Shown here: positions 37,892 through 46,264 of the stretch, one piece after another
Layout of the letters: each line of letters opens with the position of its first letter
Numbering within the stretch: the first letter of the stretch is position 1
Assembly: GCA_942492055.1 (NCBI GenBank)
Contig: CALODP010000015.1
Location: forward strand, 558,001-622,000
Reading direction: 5' to 3'
Source: CALODP01 sp942492055
Lineage (GTDB): Bacteria > Bacteroidota > Ignavibacteria > Ignavibacteriales > Melioribacteraceae
Length of the DNA: 64,000 nt
Program-made: the position numbers and the translations under genes
The notes under the pieces: model-generated
Databases searched by the model: none
What the model saw: only the letters and a program-made list of their open reading frames with translations
Told to the model about the DNA's origin: nothing

Positions 37892-39037
37892 ATGATGGAT
37901 TTTAGTGTAATACATAATGATAATAATTCGAAAGCCAGAGCCGGTGTTTTGCAAACCGATCATGGCCCGATAGAAACACCGATTTTTATGCCTGTTGGAA
38001 CTCAAGGAACTGTAAAGGGGGTAAAGCAAAGAGTAATTAAAGATGAAATTGAAGCTCCGATTATTTTGGGTAATACTTATCATCTCTACTTACGTCCCGG
38101 AACAGATATTCTTGAAAAAGCTGGTGGACTTCATAAATTTATGAATTGGGATAACGCTATTCTTACCGATAGTGGCGGTTTTCAGGTATTCAGTTTGTCC
38201 GAACTAAGAAAATTGAAAAAAGATGGTGTCGAGTTTCGGTCCCATCTCGATGGCTCAAAACATTTCTTTACTCCTGAAAAAGTGATTAATATCGAGCGAA
38301 GCATCGGATCCGATATTATGATGGTGCTCGACGAATGTACTCCTTATCCGTGCGATTACGAATACGCGAAAAAGTCCAAAGAGCTTACATCAAACTGGGC
38401 CTTATTGAATAAGGAAGCATTTGAAAAGTCCGAACCACTTTATGGCCACAAACAAAAACTATTCGGTATTGTGCAAGGCTCTGTTTATAAAGACCTTAGA
38501 GAAAGTTCCGCAAAAGATCTTATGAAAATCGGATTCGATGGTTATGCTATCGGCGGTTTGGCTGTCGGTGAGCCGGCCGAGAAAATGTATGATATTGTCG
38601 ATTTCACTACCGATATTATTCCTCAGGATAAACCAAGATATCTGATGGGAGTAGGACGCCCCGAAAATATTCTTGAGAATATAGAAAGGGGAGTTGACAT
38701 GTTCGATTGCGTTATGCCTACGCGTAACGCCAGAAACGCTTATCTATTTACTAGTAAAGGAATAGTGACTATTCGTAACGCAAGATACAAAGATGATTTT
38801 ACCTCTTTGGATCCTAATTGCGATTGTTATACTTGTAGAAATTTTTCAAAAGCCTATTTAAGGCATTTGTTCGTAGCAAAAGAGCTACTTGCTTATGAAT
38901 TGGCAACAATACACAATTTGACTTTCTATCTCAATCTCGTCAGAGAAGCCAGAAAGCAAATTCTTAATAATACTTTTACCGAATGGAAGAACGAAACGGT
39001 GAAAATTATTTCAAAAAATATAAAAGAGGAGGTATAA
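37892..39037 (+). CDS. tgt: tRNA-guanine transglycosylase
   Basis: It exchanges guanine-34 for preQ1 in tRNAs with GUN anticodons, in queuosine synthesis. A 381-residue (beta/alpha)8 enzyme with ILTDSGGFQVFSL, GYAIGGLAVGEP (substrate recognition), FDCVMPTRNARN (nucleophile Asp region) and the zinc site NCDCYTC plus a later His. It is directly followed by yajC, the common tgt-yajC order; secD and secF, which often follow, are absent here. Confidence 0.96.
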   Translation: MMDFSVIHNDNNSKARAGVLQTDHGPIETPIFMPVGTQGTVKGVKQRVIKDEIEAPIILGNTYHLYLRPGTDILEKAGGLHKFMNWDNAILTDSGGFQVFSLSELRKLKKDGVEFRSHLDGSKHFFTPEKVINIERSIGSDIMMVLDECTPYPCDYEYAKKSKELTSNWALLNKEAFEKSEPLYGHKQKLFGIVQGSVYKDLRESSAKDLMKIGFDGYAIGGLAVGEPAEKMYDIVDFTTDIIPQDKPRYLMGVGRPENILENIERGVDMFDCVMPTRNARNAYLFTSKGIVTIRNARYKDDFTSLDPNCDCYTCRNFSKAYLRHLFVAKELLAYELATIHNLTFYLNLVREARKQILNNTFTEWKNETVKIISKNIKEEV

Positions 39038-39361
39038 TTGAATTACCTACTAGCAATGGCTCCTGCAGATCCTAACGCGGGTGGAGGAAGTATGGTTAGC
39101 ACTTTGATTATGTTCGGTGCTATCTTCGCGATTTTCTATTTTATGATTATCAGACCTCAGCAGAAGAGACAGAAAGAAAGAGAAAAATTATTAGGCGAGT
39201 TGAAGAAAGGGGATAAAGTTGTTACAAGTGGCGGTCTTCACGGTACCGTTGCGGGACTTGATGAAAAAACTTGTTTGGTAGATGTTGGAAACAACGTTAA
39301 GATGAAGTTTGAAAAAAGTGCTATCACTACTATAGTAACTAACGGTAGCAAGGATAACTAA
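39038..39361 (+). CDS. yajC: Sec translocase accessory subunit YajC
   Basis: A 107-residue inner-membrane protein with one transmembrane helix (MVSTLIMFGAIFAIFYFMII) followed by the YajC signature RPQQKRQKEREK and the soluble domain LKKGDKVVTSGGLHGTVAGL. It associates with SecDF in protein export. The start is TTG directly after the tgt stop, with a perfect AGGAGG site nine bases upstream; this decides the start. Confidence 0.94.
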   Translation: MNYLLAMAPADPNAGGGSMVSTLIMFGAIFAIFYFMIIRPQQKRQKEREKLLGELKKGDKVVTSGGLHGTVAGLDEKTCLVDVGNNVKMKFEKSAITTIVTNGSKDN

Positions 39362-39373
39362 TTTTGAATGTAA

Positions 39374-39403
39374 CGGGTGGTTCTTTGGAGAGCCATCCGT
39401 TTT
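39374..39403 (+). terminator. Terminator after yajC
   Basis: CGGGTGGTTCT pairs with AGAGCCATCCG (two wobbles) over TTGG, followed by TTTTGTCTTTA. Confidence 0.85.
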
Positions 39404-39424
39404 GTCTTTATGTAAGAGGAAAAA

Positions 39425-40309
39425 ATGAAAACCTTATCGCAAGAAGAGAATTTTTTGGGATTGGAAGATAAGTTTTCCCGATACGATAGTTCCGATATCG
39501 TTATTATCTCGGCCCCACTTGAAAAAACTGTTAGCTACGGAAAAGGTACCGCAAAAGGACCGAAAGCTATTTTACAATCTTCTCCTTACCTTGAATTCTA
39601 CGACGAAGAAACCGATAGGGAATTATGTCTCGAAAAAGGGATAGCTACTTTGCCCGAACTCCAATTGGATTCCCTTACTCAGGAAGAAGCAATCGAACAG
39701 GTCTATTCTTCCGTTAAATCCGTTTTGGATGATGGCAAATTTGCGGTCGTGCTCGGTGGCGAACACTCCTTATCATCCGCTGTTGCGAGAGCGTATGATG
39801 AGAAGTTCGAGAACCTTTCTATCCTTCAGTTCGATGCTCACAGCGATTTGCGAGATTCCTATGAAGGATCAAAGTATTCCCACGCTTCCGTGATGAAAAG
39901 AATATTCGAGTTTAACAAAAATATCACACAAGTTGGTATCAGAGCTCAGTGCAAAGAGGAAGCCGATTTGATCAAAAGCAATCGAATCAATACATTCTAC
40001 GCCAGAGATATCAGAGACGGGAAACATGGTACTGATTGGCAAAGCAAAGTGATTGATTCGCTGAAAGAAAATGTCTTCATAACATTCGATGTTGATGGAC
40101 TTGATCCTTCCGTTATTTCCGGTACCGGAACTCCCGAACCGGGCGGATTGTTGTGGGATGAGACAATGAATTTACTCAAAGCTATCGGGCAAAAGAAAAC
40201 TATTGTCGGCTTCGATGTCGTGGAACTTGCTCCGATTGCCGAACATGATATTTCTAGCTTTTCAACGGCTAAATTAGTATATAAGCTGTTAAACTATTCC
40301 TTTCAATAA
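39425..40309 (+). CDS. speB: Agmatinase / ureohydrolase
   Basis: A 294-residue manganese enzyme that hydrolyses agmatine to putrescine and urea. Metal motifs are GGEHSLSSA, LQFDAHSDLRDSYEG with a nearby His, and TFDVDGLDPSVISGTGTPEP. The agmatinase-like spacing and the SHASVMKRI block favour agmatinase over arginase, though formiminoglutamase-type activity cannot be excluded. Arginine decarboxylase, its usual partner, is not in the window. GTAAGAGGA precedes the ATG. Confidence 0.88.
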   Translation: MKTLSQEENFLGLEDKFSRYDSSDIVIISAPLEKTVSYGKGTAKGPKAILQSSPYLEFYDEETDRELCLEKGIATLPELQLDSLTQEEAIEQVYSSVKSVLDDGKFAVVLGGEHSLSSAVARAYDEKFENLSILQFDAHSDLRDSYEGSKYSHASVMKRIFEFNKNITQVGIRAQCKEEADLIKSNRINTFYARDIRDGKHGTDWQSKVIDSLKENVFITFDVDGLDPSVISGTGTPEPGGLLWDETMNLLKAIGQKKTIVGFDVVELAPIAEHDISSFSTAKLVYKLLNYSFQ

Positions 40310-40323
40310 TTTTCGGGTTCTCC

Positions 40324-43300
40324 GTGATGAAGAAGATTTTTCTCTTATTGTTGTTCTTATGCGCTTCTATCCTTTCGGGACAGAACAAAACCGTTTATTA
40401 TGGCGAAATCGCCGGTGATATCGATCTGGGCCTTGCTCCTTATGTTAAAAGAGTTATTGAGGAAGCCGAAATTAATATGGCCGATGCGGTTCTATTCAAA
40501 ATTAATACTTTCGGTGGCCGTGTTGATGCAGCTACTCAAATCAAAGACGCTATCCTAAATAGTAAAGTCCCCACCATTGCCTTTATTGATAAAAGAGCTA
40601 TCTCCGCCGGGGCGTTGATTGCCCTTTCATGCGAGAAAATTGTAATGGTTCCCGGAGCTTCGATGGGGGCTACTACGGTTGTTGATCAGGCAGGGAAAAA
40701 ACAAGCCGAAAAATATCAATCATATATGCGCTCCGAGATGAGAGCAACCGCCGAAAAAAACGGACGGAGAACCGATGTCGCCGAAGGAATGGTTGATGAA
40801 ACCGTCGTTGTCGAAGGCCTTGTCGATAGTACAAAACTGATCACATTAACTTCAAAAGAAGCTGTAAAATATAAAATGGCCGATACCATCCTCTTTTCAA
40901 TCGCCGAAACTCTGGAAGCTTTTGAGTTGGAAGATGCCGATCTGGTCAATATAGAATTAGGATGGGCTGAAAACGTAGTTAGATTTATTAACCATCCAAT
41001 TGTTACCTCGCTGCTGATTATGATCGGGTTAGTCGGATTTTTTACCGAAGTTAAAACCCCCGGTTGGGGATTACCCGGCACTGCGGCAGTGATTGCCTTA
41101 ACTCTCTTTTTCGGCGCTAATTATATTCTCGAATTGGCTTCCGCTATTGAGATTGTTCTTTTTGTTATCGGCGCGATTCTCCTTATTGTCGAAATCTTTG
41201 TCGTGCCCGGTTTTGGTGTTTTCGGAATATTGGGGATTTTATTTATGGTTGCCGGTTTATTCTTGGGATTAATCGCCGAACTAACGGCCTTTTTTATCAT
41301 CGGTTTTTCTTTAATTAACTATTCGCAAATAACAACTCTCATTGATTTCGGCGAAAATCAATCGGCTAACATCTTCTCTCTATCCGGTTGGAATACTCTA
41401 CTCTTGGCACCAGAAATGGAATACTCTTCCGCAGGCCCTGCAGGAGTGAACCTCACCTCCAACCTTGAAGAGTTTACCGATTATATGGGAGTTAGTGGAA
41501 CAACTCGTCAATTCTCCATGGGGGAAAGAATTATTGTTACTTGGTATAATAATTCTTCCGAGCCGATCTTCTTTACTTCACGTATTAGTTTTAACGATAC
41601 TGATCTTCCCAACGGAGGCTCCTCAGAGGGGAGTTGGTTTACAATGAGAAGTTTTGAAGATTATCGTGTAGCCCTTACGGAAATTCCCCCTCTTGATACT
41701 GCCAAAACAATATTTAACATTACCGATTCCGGTGTCCACAAATCAGACGAAGCATATTCTTCGGTTAATATCAACATCGCCATTGAGTGGGGAGAATCTA
41801 CGTATAAACAATATCTTATCTGCGACAAGATAGAACTCGCCAATGACGCCGATATTTCTCTTCCTGAGCCTCCTGAAGGCCTCTCAGGAGAAATCATTTC
41901 CGATTCCATGATACGACTAAGGTGGAATCATTCCACCGATAATACGGGCGTTGCCGAATATCTGATTTATAATGGGGATAAAGTTGAAGGATACACTCGG
42001 GAGAATGAATATCTTCTCCATTTTCTTGAGCCGGATAAAGAATACAATTTCAAATTAACCGCTCTGGATAGAGCCGGCAACGAAAGCTCTTTTTCCGAAA
42101 CTCTTTCCCTTACTACTAAACCATATACCGGAAGGGATGGGCTTATCAATCCTTCCGGAATCAAATATCTGGGAAGATTTGCACTGCCCGAAGAATTCTC
42201 TTGGGGTGGTGAAGCTATTGCTTATTTTCCCGAAGGTGATCCAGTTAATTCCGGTTTCTATCCGGGGGCTCTATTCGTTACCAATCTTAATCAACCCGAA
42301 AACGGTCTTGTCGGTCTTCTCAATATTCCCGAACCACTTCTTTCCGGTAACCCAAATGTTGCAACTGTTTTGATTGCTCCGATCAATATTCGTCCCGCAA
42401 ACATTAATAATTGGGAATATGTCGATATCTGGAGAACCGGATTGGAATACTATCATCCCGAGAGAGCTCTCTACAGTTCATGGAGTATTCATTATACCGT
42501 CTCCGGTGAAAAAAACGCTTCTATAAGCTGCTGTTCTACGGACAACTTGGCAACATCCGATCGGAAAGGAGCTTGGTTCCTCGGTAATCCGAATGAAGAG
42601 CCTATTGAAGCTATGGCAAATGACTATCTATTCGCCTTGCCCGAAGCGTGGGCTTCCGATAATTGCAACGGAAGGGAATTAGTCTGCGGTAGATTTCGTG
42701 ATGGCGGCCTGAGCGGATTAGGACCTACTCTCTACGCTTTTGAACCTGTCGGTAACTCCCCTCCGGTAGCGGAATCCGTTTTGAATATTACTCCTTTGTT
42801 GAAATATGGCTCTGTCGCCGGAACCGATAATTATAATTACCCCAATTCCATTGATGATTATAACCATAGCGATAATTGGAAAGGAGCCGACTGGATTTCC
42901 GCCGGTGATCAAAGCGCCATCGCCTTTGTAGGACTAAAAGGAATGGGGGATAACTGGTACGGTTACCAAGGGGAAAACATGCGAAACGATTGGGTCTTTG
43001 CCGATATGCCTTATCCCGATTTTTACGCGACCGATCCTGATGGAAAAGGCTGGCGAGCTCACAACTATCTTCCGATGATGATACTTTTCAACCCGAATGA
43101 TTTGGCAAAGGTCGCAAACGGAACTATGGAAGCTCACGAACCTCAACCCTATGCGGCCTTTCGCTTCGAAGGAATTTATGATATCAGAGCCGCCGCTTTC
43201 GATCAAACAAACGGAATCCTATATATCGCCGAATTCCTTTATGAAAACGACGGACAAATATTGATTCATCTCTTCGATATAAACCACGTCCCGGTTAATG

Positions 43301-43584
43301 TAGAGAGGAATGAATACCCAACCGAATTCAAGCTGTTAGGGAGCTATCCTAATCCCTTTAATCCTTCTACCAACATCAGCTTCTCGCTCCCTGAAAGAGA
43401 AACTGTCAATATCAAAATTTTCAACGCGATAGGAGAAGAAATTGCTACAGTGATCAACAAAACAATGGAACCCGGTGAACATACGATAACATTTAACGCA
43501 TACAACCTCCCAACCGGACCATATTTTTACAGAATAAAAGCAGGAAAACATACAAAATCATCCAAAATACTGTTGCTGAAATAA
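40324..43584 (+). CDS. NfeD-type membrane protease fused to T9SS-sorted secreted protein
   Basis: A 1086-residue chimera, starting at GTG (or the next-codon ATG). Residues 1-20 are a signal peptide. About 22-205 is a ClpP-like protease with nucleophile Ser-94 (AISAGALIAL). About 225-318 holds the NfeD membrane segments (TSLLIMIGLVGFFTEVKTPG, FVVPGFGVFGILG). The usual OB-fold end is missing. Instead, from about residue 319 comes what looks like the signal peptide of another protein (LTAFFIIGFSLINYSQ), then a beta-rich domain (340-535), Fn3 (about 540-625), a larger unrecognised domain (635-990) and a T9SS sorting domain (SYPNPFNPSTNISFSL). It looks like an in-frame deletion fusion of two genes, or an assembly error. 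The frame is open throughout. Confidence 0.8.
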   Translation: MMKKIFLLLLFLCASILSGQNKTVYYGEIAGDIDLGLAPYVKRVIEEAEINMADAVLFKINTFGGRVDAATQIKDAILNSKVPTIAFIDKRAISAGALIALSCEKIVMVPGASMGATTVVDQAGKKQAEKYQSYMRSEMRATAEKNGRRTDVAEGMVDETVVVEGLVDSTKLITLTSKEAVKYKMADTILFSIAETLEAFELEDADLVNIELGWAENVVRFINHPIVTSLLIMIGLVGFFTEVKTPGWGLPGTAAVIALTLFFGANYILELASAIEIVLFVIGAILLIVEIFVVPGFGVFGILGILFMVAGLFLGLIAELTAFFIIGFSLINYSQITTLIDFGENQSANIFSLSGWNTLLLAPEMEYSSAGPAGVNLTSNLEEFTDYMGVSGTTRQFSMGERIIVTWYNNSSEPIFFTSRISFNDTDLPNGGSSEGSWFTMRSFEDYRVALTEIPPLDTAKTIFNITDSGVHKSDEAYSSVNINIAIEWGESTYKQYLICDKIELANDADISLPEPPEGLSGEIISDSMIRLRWNHSTDNTGVAEYLIYNGDKVEGYTRENEYLLHFLEPDKEYNFKLTALDRAGNESSFSETLSLTTKPYTGRDGLINPSGIKYLGRFALPEEFSWGGEAIAYFPEGDPVNSGFYPGALFVTNLNQPENGLVGLLNIPEPLLSGNPNVATVLIAPINIRPANINNWEYVDIWRTGLEYYHPERALYSSWSIHYTVSGEKNASISCCSTDNLATSDRKGAWFLGNPNEEPIEAMANDYLFALPEAWASDNCNGRELVCGRFRDGGLSGLGPTLYAFEPVGNSPPVAESVLNITPLLKYGSVAGTDNYNYPNSIDDYNHSDNWKGADWISAGDQSAIAFVGLKGMGDNWYGYQGENMRNDWVFADMPYPDFYATDPDGKGWRAHNYLPMMILFNPNDLAKVANGTMEAHEPQPYAAFRFEGIYDIRAAAFDQTNGILYIAEFLYENDGQILIHLFDINHVPVNVERNEYPTEFKLLGSYPNPFNPSTNISFSLPERETVNIKIFNAIGEEIATVINKTMEPGEHTITFNAYNLPTGPYFYRIKAGKHTKSSKILLLK

Positions 43585-43651
43585 ATATCAACAATTCTGT
43601 TAGAAGGCATATACAAATGCTGTAACGGATTATATTTGCACAAATGACATA

Positions 43652-43701
43652 CTTACCTCTCCATAACCCCGACAAAGTCGGGGGCGCGGAGTCGAAGTAA
43701 G
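43652..43701. repeat. REP-like palindromic element, copy 1
   Basis: A bulged long hairpin: outer CTTAC/GTAAG, middle TCC/GGA, and a perfect inner stem CCCCGAC-AAA-GTCGGGG. Its right side holds GCGGAGTCGAAGTAAG, found again 9 kb away. Such GGAGTCGAAG palindromes are, from memory, frequent in FCB-group intergenic regions. Confidence 0.65.
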
Positions 43702-43846
43702 CATACTCCTAAATAAGTACCCTTACTTTCACAACCAACTAACTCATTGTTCTCCTAAGTTGCCTGAAAATAAGAGGGATGAAAATACCTCAAACCAACC
43801 ATGCGTTATTTTGGCCACAGTATCAGCAACTTAAAAGTTTGTCTCT

Positions 43847-44245
43847 TTGCATCTCTCGGAAATCATCTTGAACCTCAAGAATATGATTTTGCATCGCTCC
43901 AAAGTCATCTTGAACCTCAAGAATATGATTTTGCATCGCTCCAAAGTCATCTTGCACCTCAAGAATATGATTTTGCATCGCTCCGAAATCATCTTGAACC
44001 TCAAGAATATGATTTTGCATCGCTCCAAAGTCATCTTGCACCTCAAGAATATGATTTTGCATCGCTCCAAAGTCATCTTGCACCTCAAGAATATGATCTT
44101 GCATCACTCAAAAGTCATCTTGAACCTCAAGAATATGATTTTGCATCGCTCCAAAGTCATCTTGAACCTCAAGAATATAATCTTGCATTGCTCCAAAGTC
44201 ATCTTGCACCCCAAAATCGAAATCTTGCATGACTATTTTAAAGCA
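43847..44245. repeat. Array A: 19 units of 21 bp, single orientation
   Basis: Units begin every 21 bases without a single slip. Each starts TTGCATC, TTGAACC or TTGCACC (minus strand GATGCAA/GGTTCAA). Two kinds of unit alternate: one continuing GCTCCAAAGTCATC, the other TCAAGAATATGATT, so there is a 42-bp higher-order period. Outer units are more degenerate (ends at TTGCATGACTATTTTAAAGC), and one further weak unit may follow. Since 21 is a multiple of three, several reading frames stay open by default; none has a ribosome binding site, so I treat the array as non-coding. The flanks are gene-free for about 260 bases left and 460 right. Confidence 0.9.
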
Positions 44246-44707
44246 ATGCATCACAAAACCGTTAGATGGCACTACTAATTTGAAACAAAGAATCCAAAAC
44301 TAAAACCATATTCCTCTATTCCAAGATTTGGAAGCGGAACTTTAAAACATAGAAGTTTGTAATCAAGATTGTGTGTTACCGGAATATTATAGTATCACCG
44401 TGAAACAGAGTAAATAAAAACCATGGACTTTCTTGGTTGATTTGAGAGGTATTGGGAGAGAAGGGTTTGTCTTTAATTTAGGATATGCATATTTGGAAAT
44501 GCTAAACCTAATTATACAAGTCTCACTAAAAGAGAATCATTGTCTTTGATCGTTAATGTTAGTAGATTTGTATTGTGATAACGTGGTTTTGGATTGATTT
44601 AAGAAACTGGATGGTATAGATAATTGCTCTATGTTCCCACTTAATATTCCTAGTCATGCCAACCATTCTAGATAACGTATAGTTTATAATAATTTAAAGG
44701 TACTGAA
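44246..44707. other. Gene-free spacer after array A
   Basis: About 460 AT-rich bases. I see no convincing gene, RNA or 21-bp periodicity. The last part (AATTTAAAGG) is the leader of the helicase gene. Confidence 0.5.
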
Positions 44708-46264
44708 TTGTTAGGTTCAATTGTAAGCCTATTTCGCAAAATAATAGGCAAAGATAAACAGAAAAATGTTAAACCAGCTCCGGGAAAAATAGAGAAAAAG
44801 AGTTTTGTTAAATCCTCCAAACCTGTAAGGAGTAATAAAAAAATCACTACAACTCCCGTAAAAAAAGAGGAAGAGGCACCAAAGCCTAAACGTTGGGAAG
44901 TAAAAGATTTTAAAGTTCCGAAGGAAGAAGGAAAAGTAAGATTTCACGACCTCAGATTATCCAGAAGTCTGATGCACGCTATTGCGGATTTGGATTTTAA
45001 GTATTGCACTCCAATTCAGGCGCAAATACTGAGTAAGACTTTAGCAGGTAAAGACGCTATCGGACAGGCGCAAACAGGAACTGGTAAAACGGCTGCTTTC
45101 TTGGTTTCAGCCTTTAATATAATTTTGAAGAAAAGGTTGGAAGAGAAAAGATCAAAGGGAAGCCCCAGAGTTTTAATTCTGGCTCCTACAAGAGAATTAG
45201 TTGTGCAAATTGCCGATGATGCCAATAAACTAGCCAAGTATACTAATCTTAAGATTCAGACTATCATTGGCGGAATGCATTATCAAAAGCAATTGAATAC
45301 GCTAAAAAACAATTACATCGATGTTTTGGTTGCTACCCCCGGAAGACTTCTCGATTTCCAAAGACAGAAAGCCGTTCATTTGAATAAAGTAGAAATCCTT
45401 ATCCTTGATGAAGCGGATAGAATGTTGGATATGGGATTTATGAAGGATGTAAGAACTATTGTTAGATCTACTCCTTTTAAAGATAAGAGACAAACCTTAT
45501 TCTTTAGTGCTACAATGAGCGATGATATTAAAAGAATTGCTGACAGTTGGACAAATGAACCGGAATTTGTTTCCGTTCAACCGGATCAGGTAGAAGTTGA
45601 TTCTGTTACTCAATACTTATATCTCGTTTCTAACGATGAAAAGTTTAATCTTCTCTTTAACTTGTTTAATGAAAAGAATATCGACAAGGCAATAATCTTT
45701 TGCAATAGAAAAGACGAAGCAAACAGACTTGTTAAGAAACTATTTACTCGCGGAATTAGCTGTGTTCTTATGACCGGTGATCTTGATCAGAAAAAGCGTT
45801 TCAAAACTCTCGATAGTATTAAAAACGGTGACTTCAGAGTTTTGATTGCTACGGATGTGGCAGGACGAGGAATTCATATCGACGGTGTTAGCCATGTTGT
45901 TAACTATTCTCTACCTCAAAATCCTGAGGATTATGTTCACAGAATAGGTAGGACCGGTAGAGCAGGAGCAACCGGAATTTCCATAAGCTTTGCTTCCGAA
46001 GATGATTCTTTCCAGATCCCTAATATCGAAGAGTACTTGGGACATAAACTTGAATGTTCACATCCTGATGAAGAATTGCTGAAAGATGCTCCCGCACCTA
46101 CTGTTGAATTCAAGGAAGAAAAGAAAGAGCAGAAATCTCATAACGGAAATCGTCCTCCGAGAAAAAAATATAACAACAATGATCGAAGAAGACCGAGAAG
46201 AAAACCTCCTGTTAACGGAGAGAAAAGCTCCAAACCCAAAGAGAATGGAGCTAAGAAAGATTAG
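44708..46264 (+). CDS. DEAD-box RNA helicase (RhlE/DeaD-like)
   Basis: A 518-residue helicase. A lysine-rich extension (1-75) precedes the core: Q motif CTPIQAQI, Walker A AQTGTGKTAAF, PTRELVVQ, Walker B DEADRMLDMGF, FFSATM, and in the second domain LIATDVAGRGIHIDGV and HRIGRTGRAG. A basic Pro/Arg/Asn-rich tail (about 450-518) is a typical RNA-binding extension. A role in ribosome assembly or cold-stress RNA unwinding is likely. The start is TTG with AAAGG eight bases upstream. Its stop overlaps that of the convergent phosphoesterase gene by three to four bases, with no room for a terminator. Confidence 0.93.
   Translation: MLGSIVSLFRKIIGKDKQKNVKPAPGKIEKKSFVKSSKPVRSNKKITTTPVKKEEEAPKPKRWEVKDFKVPKEEGKVRFHDLRLSRSLMHAIADLDFKYCTPIQAQILSKTLAGKDAIGQAQTGTGKTAAFLVSAFNIILKKRLEEKRSKGSPRVLILAPTRELVVQIADDANKLAKYTNLKIQTIIGGMHYQKQLNTLKNNYIDVLVATPGRLLDFQRQKAVHLNKVEILILDEADRMLDMGFMKDVRTIVRSTPFKDKRQTLFFSATMSDDIKRIADSWTNEPEFVSVQPDQVEVDSVTQYLYLVSNDEKFNLLFNLFNEKNIDKAIIFCNRKDEANRLVKKLFTRGISCVLMTGDLDQKKRFKTLDSIKNGDFRVLIATDVAGRGIHIDGVSHVVNYSLPQNPEDYVHRIGRTGRAGATGISISFASEDDSFQIPNIEEYLGHKLECSHPDEELLKDAPAPTVEFKEEKKEQKSHNGNRPPRKKYNNNDRRRPRRKPPVNGEKSSKPKENGAKKD

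Noticed and set aside
43801..44278. Repeat proteins encoded by array A (HLEPQEYDFASLQS units)
   Set aside because: Four overlapping frames on two strands are open at once for the same reason, none with a plausible start region. Possible but unsupported.
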